DNA of 64,000 bases from contig JAFFJZ010000001.1 in the NCBI GenBank assembly GCA_018340375.1, positions 18,246,001-18,310,000 of the forward strand, written 5' to 3'. A program made the translations under genes and the position numbers. Each line of letters begins with the position of its first letter. The first letter of the stretch is position 1. Shown one piece after another: positions 55,801-64,000 of this stretch. The notes under the pieces are model-generated. The model did not search any database. It was not told the origin of the DNA and worked only from the letters and a program-made list of their open reading frames with translations. This DNA comes from Gonatopus flavifemur (taxonomy: Eukaryota > Arthropoda > Insecta > Hymenoptera > Dryinidae).

Positions 55801-57050
55801 CGAGACAGGTTTTTGGGAAGGACATTTCTTTTTCAATTTCACTTGAAGAAAAATGGTACACGATGATTTATCATCATTATCAAATAGCTTCTATAGTTAT
55901 GCACAATGGAAATTTATTCATCTCAACGTGTATGTGACGTTCACGTTTCCTTTCCTCCGCGAATTCTCATTCACGAATGCAAACTTATCAACATTTTGTA
56001 GGATGCTGTCGATAAAGAGAAACTTGAGTATTTCTGTAAAGTTTCATGCGATAACTGGCATTTCAATGCCGTCTAGAGACCAACACATTAAACGGAGTAC
56101 AGAAAATATCTATTATGATATCCTTTTCATAGGGAAAATAGGTTGTGTATATGTATGCTCACGTATTCCAGAGACCTTAAATCTATCGTATCACGATGAA
56201 AAGTTTTTCCACTTATTTTACATCCCATGTCTATATACGCATTCTCTTGATCTTTCTTACTGGTTTTCTCTTTCTCAAACTCGATAGAATTTTAAATTTG
56301 CGAAGCATTGTATTTTTTCCGGGCAAAAATAGGGCTTTGAATAGTGATCCCTTACATGGAAGCACCAAAGCACAGAAAAATTCCACGAAGACCACTCGAA
56401 TTCAGCGGCAAAATCGGCTCCAGAGATCACATTTGTACACATTAGAATTTGCATAAGACCTAGATGGGTAGACGAAGTTCTCTAGATAAACACGCATAAC
56501 ACGCGATAGTTCATGAACTGGAAAACGTGGCTGATAGTCAAAAATGAAGCGACTGGCATTGTTCAAATATAAAAGGAATAAGTTCGCTCCATGAATTTGC
56601 TGAATTGGCTTCACTTTTCTTTATTGTAGAAGAATTCAATTGTGTATGGTGAAATTTTCAAAAAACATACATCCTTCCCACACAGCACGCAATTCTTGAA
56701 GATATCTGAGAGAATATTCAATTGAGAGATCTTCAAGAACGTTCTTGAAGAGTTCTTAAAGATATCTTTCAGAAGTGTTGGGAAGACATCTTGTAAAAGA
56801 TGTCTCGATTCAAGACATTTCCAAGACGACCATGCAAGATATTTTAAAGATGACTTTTGGAAGCGTTTGAAAGATATCTTCTTGGAAGACTTTAACAAGA
56901 TATGTTTATGAAGATGGATTGTCAGCAGGTTCAGGTTATGAATACCTGATCATATGAATTGACATGAATAACACTTGGAATGTGCCCTTTATTATAATCA
57001 AATGGCAGATGTGATAGATTCGTTCACAAATCGAAAGCTTGGAAAATCTA
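52850..57050. other. No supported gene; purine/pyrimidine tract and one repeat
   Basis: Near 53515-53550 and 53745-53800 the + strand is a TCTTCTTC-type pyrimidine run, followed at 53815-53850 by its purine mirror (AAAGAAAAAGAAAGAAG). ORFs at 52880-53217, 54278-54463, 55346-55472 and 55853-56287 were considered but not accepted (see rejected list). 56695-56910 is an AAGATATCTT-type repeat. Confidence 0.35.
56695..56910. repeat. AAGATATCTT-type repeat, degenerate copy
   Basis: TTGAAGATATCTGAGAGAAT, AAAGATATCTTTCAGAAG and GAAAGATATCTTCTTGG mark the family. Its ends are decayed. Confidence 0.5.
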
Positions 57051-57054
57051 TATA

Positions 57055-58677
57055 CAGTGACTCACAAAAGTATTTGAACACTTATCATGAAACACTTTAT
57101 TAATTATAATAAGTATATTACACAATACTTCCAGAAATAATATTAACATTGTAAGTAGGTATGACTCTCTAGATTATATAGATCAAGTTTCAAGCGAATC
57201 GGAATATATGCGCAGTAGTTATATATCATTTCCGAAAAACATAACCTTCACTTATTCCACAAAAATATTTGAACAGGTAACTTTTATGGCTTCAATATTT
57301 AGTGGGTCCACCTTTAGCATGAATAACATGTTGTAAGCGATTATGCATACTTTTCACTAATTTTTCTGTGACGCTTGATGATATAGGATTCCACACTTCG
57401 AGTATCTTTTCTTTTAAACTGGCCTTGGATGTTATATTAAATTTTTGTAATTCTTTTCCTATTATTGCCCATAGATGTTCAATTGGATTAATATCAGGAC
57501 TTTGTGGTGGTGTATTCAACATGTGGGGGGTATTGTATATGATCCATTCCTTAACGATATGTGCTGTATGTTTAGGATCATTGTCCTGTTGAAAGTAAAA
57601 ATCCTCGGATATACCCAATTTTCTTGCACTTTCCTTTAAATTTCCTTTCAAAATGTCCAGATATTTATATTTATCCATTATTCCGTCTATGAAGACCAAA
57701 TTTCCGGTACGGCTTGCTGCCATACAGCCCCAGATCATAATTGAACCACCCCCATGTTTCACCGTAGCACGCAAATTTTTTATTTCCATCTCAGTATTGG
57801 CTTGTCTCCAAACAAAATTGCGTCCGTCCGATCCAAAAACGTTAAATTTCGATTCATCTGAAAATATCACTTTTCTCCAGAATACATCGTCTTTGCTAAT
57901 AAATTCCTTGGCGAATTTTCATCTCTTCTTTTTATTGATGTCACTAATGTATGGCTTCTTTCTAGGAACCCTGGCATGATAATCATTTTCACGTAGCACT
58001 CTTCTACACAATTCTGGATTTACATCTTTTTTTAAGTTCTCTTTAACTATCTTTGCAAGTTTTGTAGCAGGAATTTTTGGATCTTTTTTTATTTCCTTGA
58101 TTAAAGCTCTTTCTTCTCTTTCCGTCAGTTTTCTTGGGCGGCCTGAACGGTATTTGTTTTTCACAGTTCCTTCAGATTTCCATTTTTTGAGAATATAATG
58201 TATTGTAGATCTATTTATATTCAATAATTGACTCATTTCACCATACGTCTTCCCTTCGTTATGCCACTTAACAATTAATTTTCTTTCACTTTCAGAAATT
58301 TCAGATTTTTTAGGACACATGTTCAATATATGTAATATTGTACCATGAATGCTCGAGTCTGACTGATGTACGTACATACGACGACTAACAATATGATACA
58401 CTATACTATATACATATACATTTTGTTTACATTGATGCTCAGATGTCATTCCTAAGTATTCAAATACTTTTGTGGAATCATCGAAGTTTATGTTTGTCGA
58501 AAGTGATGCATAACTACTGTGCATATATTTCAATTCGCTTGAAACTTGACCTATATAATCTACAGAGTCATACCTACTTATAATGTTAATAATGTTCTTA
58601 GAAGTATTGTATAATATACTCATTATAATGAATAAAGTAATCCATGATAAGTGCTCAAATACTTTCGTGAGTCACTG
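57055..58677 (-). mobile_element. Tc1-type transposon, 1623 bp, IR/DR class
   Basis: The outer ends are CAGTGACTCACAAAAGTATT and AATACTTTCGTGAGTCACTG with TA on each side (57053-57054 and 58678-58679). The inverted repeats run about 220 bp. Each carries the outer motif AAAGTATTTGA and an inner copy (CCACAAAAATATTTGAAC near 57258; CAAATACTTTTGTGG near 58459). This is the IR/DR layout known for Sleeping Beauty-like Tc1 elements. One transposase gene lies inside on the - strand. Confidence 0.93.
57292..58320 (-). pseudogene. Tc1-type DD34E transposase, a single nonsense codon
   Basis: ATG at 58318-58320 gives MCPKKSEISESERKLIVKWH, the usual Tc1 start. A paired-domain-like helix-turn-helix follows (YGEMSQLLNINRSTIHYILK), then the GRPRKL basic motif. 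At 57919-57921 TGA interrupts after DINKKKR; TTA (Leu) is a likely original. The frame is open to TAA at 57292, so 342 codons are present, full Tc1 length. The catalytic set is complete: VIFSDESKFNVFG, FYFQQDNDPKHTAH and SPDINPIEHLW, with 34 residues between the second Asp and the Glu. Apart from the one stop it looks functional, which suggests recent activity. Confidence 0.93.
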
Positions 58678-58939
58678 TACATACCAAAAGATTTTAAATT
58701 CTGCAAAAAATACGATTTCGTAACCTTTTAATACCCTTGCTGGAATTAACGAATCTCCAAGGCACAAATATTTCACAAATTACTCAACTTTTCATGCTCA
58801 ATTTTATGTACAGCCTTCGAGTGAATTTAAAAAAATTTATACTTATTAATAAGTTATTCTTCAATAACGATGAGATAGAAATAATTTAAGAAGAATCTGT
58901 GGTATCCACGGGCAACTTATCTTACGTTTGTTTATATAC

Positions 58940-59092
58940 TAACAGTTTTCTCAAAACATCACTTCTACTCTGAAAATGTACACCATTGCCACTATTTCAC
59001 TATGTCATTTTGACAAGTAAAAGCATCGAAATCAAACTGTCTGTACAGCTCAGGTCACTGAAGCACAGATACATCGTAAAATGCCCCACATA
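58940..59092 (+). repeat. SINE-like repeat, 5' part of a split copy (rest at 61277-61310)
   Basis: CACTATGTCATTTTGACA, CAGCTCAGGTCACTGAAG and CGTAAAATGCC match the - strand copy at 44366-44545. The copy stops at the left end of the 59093-61276 element. It resumes on the far side with GCGGGTTCAATTCCCGC. The break falls just before the B box. Confidence 0.6.
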
Positions 59093-60460
59093 AACAAAAA
59101 GATATCCTTTCGAAATCTAAAAGATGTCTTGCGACTTCGCAAGATGTCTTACAAACTGTTCTAAAAGATATCTAAAAGAAGTCTAAAAGATGTCTTATGC
59201 GACAGTTTTAGACATCCAAAATATGTCTTGAGTAAGACATCTTTTAGAACTCTTACTAGATATCTAGAAGATATCTTTTAGACTTCTTCAAGACGAGTTT
59301 TAGATATGTTGCAAATTTTTCTTAGGACCTCTTCCCTGATTGATAAAAAAACCCATTTATTCCTATTAAACGTGCAGAATTTTAATGTGAATTTATTACA
59401 TTCAATAGGAATGAATAGGTCTTATTAACCACGGTTGAAGCACACTTTCAGATGATCTGAAAATGTCTTGCGAATTATATATTTCATCCCTGTAACTTCC
59501 CCAAGACACAGATCTTTTAGGTGAAATTCACGTTCATTATACGTACATTTATGTTCAAGAAATGTTCAGACCATCCAATGTCCGGACGTTCAATGCACCT
59601 CCACTGAATATTCTTTGGACCTTCGTGTTTTTTTGGAATTACAAACTATGACCGTAGAATTTTCTTGTACGTCTGTTCAAAATATCTCATCGAACCCACT
59701 GATTCCGATGCAGATTCTATTGGTTCAATAAAATTCTTTAAGCAGGAGTACTTGAACGAATTAAGTTTTCAATTCGGGCGACATCAATTGTGGTCCGACG
59801 TGATCCAATTTGGTCAGTAGAAACAATGCACACTATGAGATTCGTTCATTTTGTTTTAAGTTTAATCGAAGAGTATAAAAACATTCTCTACAAGTTTGTT
59901 ATTATTTTAAATTGGAATTGTTTTTTTTTTTTTTAAGAAGTTCCATTAATAGAAACAAATCTTGGCAGAAAACCAGAGAAGACAAAGAAATTTTTTCCTT
60001 CGAAAGTATGCAAATATACTCAAACTTCTAAGTGTGTTTATAATTAACAAAGTATTCATCCAAATTCAAGCAAATGTGCGTTTGGGATACGATAATCAGT
60101 GAATAAGTTCAATACATGATGGAAGAAGCTGATTGCAACACTCCTGCTGAAAATACCAAGCAAAACCTGATAAAAACTTATGGATCCTATGAAAGATGCA
60201 AGACCCGCAAGGTTTCATAAGGTTTCATAATGAAAGTCGCCAATTATTTGATTTTATATCAAAATTGATATTTTTCTTCAATCCAGGCCTATAATCATTA
60301 TTGGTATATTATTTTATTATTAATATTGTGATTTTGATTTTCAAGATATCTAAAAGATGTCTTTAATTGAATCTTTGAAGACATCTTTGAAATAAAATCT
60401 ATTAGACGTCTTCAAGATAACTTCAATAGACTTCTTAGAAATGTCTTCAGTGAGACATCT

Positions 60461-61181
60461 ACCCAATCAGAATTTAACAACTGGCGCAGTACTGCGCCAG
60501 TACTGGCTAACACTGGCGGGGTACTGGCGGTCTGCACTGCAGCAGTACTGGCATTTGTCCGAAATGATAACGCTTTTTCGTACTGGGTACTTGGTACTGG
60601 CACAGTACTGGTAATCGGTAATGGTCTTCAGTACCGGCGCAATACGCCCAATCAGAATTCCACAACTAGCGCTGTACTGCGCCAGTATCGGCTAAGACTG
60701 GCGGGGTACTGGTGGTCTGTACTGCAGCAGTACTGGCATTTGTCCGAAATGATAACGCTTTTCCATACTGGGTACGTGCTAGCTGACTCTTGGGGGTCCA
60801 ATACTGGCACTGTACTCCGCCTGTTGTCAACATCGGTATACTTCGGTTTTTTCTAATTGGGTGATTTCCTATTATTTGCAATCACTGCAGTGCCTGTATC
60901 GTATCAGTACTTGATCGACATCAAGCTTTCAGTACTGGTGTATCAGTACTGGCATAGTACTGTATCAGTACTTGGTCGACATCAAGCTTTCAGTACTGGT
61001 GTATCAGTACTTGGTCGACATCAAGCTTTCAGTACTGGTGTATCAGTACTGGCATAGTACTGTATTTCTATGTATCCAGTACTAAATCCGTACGTGCTAG
61101 CCGACTCTTGGGGGCCCAATACTGGCACTGTACTCCGCCTGTTGTCAACATTGGCATACTTCGGTTTTTTCTGTTTGGGTA
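60461..61181. mobile_element. CAGTACTGG-rich element with TACCCAATCAGAA ends
   Basis: The ends are TACCCAATCAGAATT and AATT/CTGTTTGGGTA. A block of about 187 bp is duplicated (60464 and 60650: CCCAATCAGAATT, GGCGGGGTACTGG, GCATTTGTCCGAAATGAT). A second block (GTGCTAGCTGACTCTTGGGG) occurs at 60775 and 61094. CAGTACTGG occurs more than ten times. Confidence 0.65.
60905..61060 (+). repeat. Short tandem units of about 42 and 60 bp around CAGTACTGG
   Basis: ATCAGTACTTGGTCGACATC, then AAGCTTTCAGTACTGGTGT, occurs three times (about 60904, 60964, 61006). The first and third copies are followed by ATCAGTACTGGCATAGTACTG. Units are nearly identical, so the duplication is recent. Confidence 0.8.
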
Positions 61182-61379
61182 AAAGAAGTCTATAAGTTGT
61201 CTTTTAGAAATGTCGAAAAGATGTCTTTTCTTAGACATCTTTTAGATGTCTTTAAGATTTGTATGTTTATTGGGTGTGCGGGTTCAATTCCCGCAACCTC
61301 ATGAATCGAGGTAAAGTAAACTTCATAGGAGTGCGAGAGCGATGAAAACAAATAGGGGGGAGAAGGAAAAAGACGACGT

Positions 61380-61629
61380 TAGAATTTTTTGTGTGAATAA
61401 ATTCAAGCTTTCCCCAAGACATTTTCATGAATCTTTCAAAACATATTTAAGAAATCTTGAATAACTCTTTTAGATTTCTCAATTTCTTCTTACAGATATC
61501 TTTGAGAAGTATCTGAGAGATCTTTGAGAAATCCATTCATGTTGCATAAGACATCTTTAGAATACTTTTAGAGTAGTTTTGGAAGATATCTTTTACAGTT
61601 CTACAAGATGTCTTTGCGTCTGTTTGGGT
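61380..61629. repeat. AAGATATCTT-type repeat, degenerate copy
   Basis: GAAGATATCTTTTACAGTTC, AGAGATCTTTGAGAAATC and the end-like TGTTTGGGTT at 61620-61629 mark the family. Confidence 0.5.
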
Positions 61630-63096
61630 TACGATGAATTTTTCATCTGATTTTGTCACGATCTCACCAACAAAATAAAGTAAAATATTGATGACAACGT
61701 GACAATGCATTGTGATTGAAACAATTAATGAAATTTCAGAATCGTTGTAAACTGTGGAATATTCATAGGTGTCTTTGAGTGAAAAACAGCATCCCAATGT
61801 TGATAAACTCTGACGGGCGTTATCGATCATACACGATGCGCGAAAAATATTAAACGCGTATTAAATGATGTTTGATAACATTACCGTGTTTCCCAAAATG
61901 AAATAAATTGTGAATCAACATGGTATAAGTAATCCCACCAAATGACGTGTACACGAGAGACAGAAAAAACAAGTAAAAATATGACGGAAGAGGGAATCTC
62001 GTTAACCAGCGGTGTTTGTTCATTTCAATTATACTTGAGCTTCTAAGTGATCATAAAAAATTATGATGCCAACAATTCAAACCAACAGAATCAACTGCTG
62101 AAATATTATTTCATATACTCTCTTCAGTATATGCTTCACACCCAATGGAAATATCGTTTTTTTCTCTCGATTCATTCTCATTCTCATAAATCGTAAATTA
62201 TCGCATTCCCTTCTTTTCTCCCATCCCTCGGTTCTTGTAGTAACGATATGGAACATCGAATTTTTCCACTTTTACCTCCAGGTTTGGGGCAAAAATTGTG
62301 TGCAACGGACCACATAGCAAATTCTAATTAGCATGTATTTTTGTATGTGATAGAAAGTTTGGGATACTCGAATTTACATGTTTCATGAAAGAACGATCCA
62401 GCGAAATGAACTATCGAGTCAATCAGTTTCATCTCTTTTCCTACGAACAATACTGATTTTATCGACAGAAGTGCCGATATAGAAATACAATCCGATATTT
62501 TCAAACAAATCTCTTATTCGAAAAGAGAAATGAATGTTAATTTACGAAGATTTTCGTGGAAATACATGACGATTCGATCCAACAACATTCAACAACAAGT
62601 GGAAGATAATACCGGAAACATTGTGTTTCCTTTATATCGACATTATAATTGCAATCCGCTGAACTTCAGTAATGACACAAAACATGTACAATCAATTTCT
62701 ATTTGGTCAACACTGATGTCCAATACATTAACAAGTGTACACATGGATAAATATCACTGATATCGATCCACAATAGTGACCTAATTCACAATTGGTACAC
62801 GCATGGCCAATATAAACTCCGTTGTCTAGCATCATATGCAAGCTGTATTTTTCAATTACATTAGAAGGATGATTGTGTGATCTATATCGTTTTGTTTGCA
62901 GCGAATTCGATATTGAATCTTGGCGATAGAAAATTGTTATCGATTATTTCGTCTCTACGATAATTATGCTAATGGAATTTTAGTTTGTTAAAAGGAGTAC
63001 AGAAATTTCTTGCGCGGTTAAGGAACGTTGTTCGAACCCAGCATAAAGCTACGGCCAGAAAAAAAGTTGGAATACTTACATCTTGTGAAGTGGAGA
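61630..63096. other. Gene-free AT-rich stretch
   Basis: Nothing was recognised beyond short AT-rich ORFs. GCGGTTAAGGAACGTTGTTCGAACCC at about 63015 contains a B-box-like GTTCGAACCC but no other tRNA feature. Confidence 0.35.
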
Positions 63097-63231
63097 TTTG
63101 GACGATTTAAAAAGATAGTTCGAGCTACCACAATTTCAGTTGATTCACACCAGCTATGGTATATTTCACATTCGCTGTTGTAGAATCAACTCAAATTGTA
63201 GTGGCTCGAACTATCTTTGAAATTGTCCAAA
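63097..63231. repeat. Long hairpin, about 49-bp arms
   Basis: The left arm TTTGGACGATTT, AAGATAGTTCGAGCTACCAC, AATTTCAGTTGATTC mirrors the right arm GAATCAACTCAAATTGTAGT, GGCTCGAACTATCTTT, AAATTGTCCAAA, with only about six mismatches. The loop is about 36 bp. It is either a minimal foldback element or, if transcribed, a source of a hairpin RNA. Confidence 0.7.
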
Positions 63232-63424
63232 CATTGACTCCGCAATATTTTGACTCATTCTGTTTTTTATTTTTTCAAATTGATTTTTCTGTAATAACAG
63301 AAAAATATTCCTCATAATATATGCTTTCCTCCATTTCTTCCTCTGGAAACTGAAGGAACTCTCAATTTTAGAATTGAATCAAAAATCGAAACAAAAAACT
63401 CGATTTCGGTGAATATCGATCATA

Positions 63425-63780
63425 CACTGAGAGAAATTTTTGACGGGACTGTAACTAAAACGCCTCAACTGAATACCCTTAGTAACAGCTACTGCAAATT
63501 TGATTAATTCTAGGGATGCATGAGACGAGATTTTCGACGAGAGTTTGAAAGTCTCGTCTCGGTATCGAGAAATACTATCAGATGCGGGTATCGTCTCGGT
63601 ATCGTCTTGTCAGTATCGGTATCGCTTAATATTCCACCATTACACTCAGAATATCAGTGTAGCAGTATCAACTGGTTAAATGAACAGCACAGCTTTGTTC
63701 AGTTGATCAGAAAGACATAGAAAACCGGTATTTCGGAGTACGGGAGCAAAGTTTTATAACACAAGCGTGGTTGGATATTA
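63425..63780. other. Non-coding, GGTATCG simple repeat
   Basis: From about 63545 to 63630 the motif CTCGGTATCG/CAGTATCGGTATCG recurs. Just upstream, ACACTGAGAGAAATTTTTGA resembles the ends of the CACGGAGAG and CACTG elements, but no partner end is in the window. Confidence 0.3.
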
Positions 63781-63783
63781 GGG

Positions 63784-64000
63784 TGATTCAAAAAACACTT
63801 CTTTTTTTATTTTGTCCATTACGCCCCAAAATATTGAAGTTCACCTGGAAAAAGAATTTCCCTGAAAATTTGAGCGAAATCGAACAAGTTTTAGAGGTCT
63901 CTACCAGCGATTTTTGATATTTTTGATATGAAAATCTTGGAATTCACTGAAGGACCTTCATATTGCGTTTGCGGGACTTCAATTTAAATGAAGAAATGCC
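63784..64000 (+). mobile_element. Left end of an AGGGTG-type inverted-repeat element, cut by the window
   Basis: AGGGTGATTCAAAAAACACTT resembles the CAGGGTG end at 51384, followed by similar poly-T and TTTTTGATAT stretches. The right end would be beyond 64000. Confidence 0.35.

Larger units (their letters stand above)
59093..61276. mobile_element. AAGATATCTT-type element inserted in a SINE-like repeat
   Basis: The left end is CACATAAACAAAAAGATATC and the right end, inverted, has GTTTATTGGG, as in the copy at 43662-44361. Subterminal parts (59100-59300, 60340-60460, 61182-61265) hold AAGATGTCTT and TTTTAGATGTC motifs. It carries its own insertion at 60461-61181. The middle (59300-60340) is featureless AT-rich DNA. 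Confidence 0.65.

Noticed and set aside
55853..56287. 144-codon + strand ORF
   Set aside because: Borderline by length in AT-rich DNA, no domain, and Ser/Phe/Ile-rich as expected by chance.
60905..61060. Possible CRISPR-like array
   Set aside because: Repeats are direct tandem copies without unique spacers, in eukaryotic mobile DNA.

Overview
This window looks like nuclear DNA of an insect. It is AT-rich, has GT-AG spliceosomal introns, carries two animal gene ends, and holds many mariner/Tc1 transposons and miniature inverted-repeat elements (MITEs). The mariner and MITE load would suit a hymenopteran, but the sequence alone does not prove the order.

Only two host genes can be supported, and both are partial. 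At the left, on the + strand, are the last six exons of a leishmanolysin-like zinc metallopeptidase (M8 family, invadolysin type; 769-4441). Its catalytic HExxH exon lies upstream of the window. On the - strand, exons between 37956 and 30736 encode TM6, TM7 and the cytoplasmic tail of a rhodopsin-family G-protein-coupled receptor. Its 5' exons were not found. The two genes converge and are separated by about 26 kb of mobile-element-rich DNA.

Almost everything else recognisable is mobile DNA. There are five mariner-type copies (10970-11793, 13970-15240, 20950-25216, 22332-23483, 47967-49254) and one nearly intact Tc1-type DD34E element (57055-58677). All are disabled by stops, frameshifts, insertions, deletions or a lost catalytic Asp. 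A solo LTR (33738-34508), two SINE-like tRNA-related families and many non-autonomous inverted-repeat elements are also present.

The most striking property is nesting. The receptor intron at 31621-37701 is largely one stack: a CAGTACTGG-rich element hosts two TTGCTG-rich elements, and one of these hosts an hAT-like element with an 8-bp target duplication plus the solo LTR. Similar stacks occur at 12128-15677, 20950-25216, 27087-28593, 43351-44545, 47377-49975, 50766-52847 and 58940-61320. Several insertions leave an empty-site sequence that can be read from a sister copy, so target duplications (TA, AT, ATCC, 8 bp) can be given directly.

The stretches 4442-10960, 19000-20340, 37957-43260, 52850-57050 and 61630-63090 contain no gene or strong repeat that I can support.
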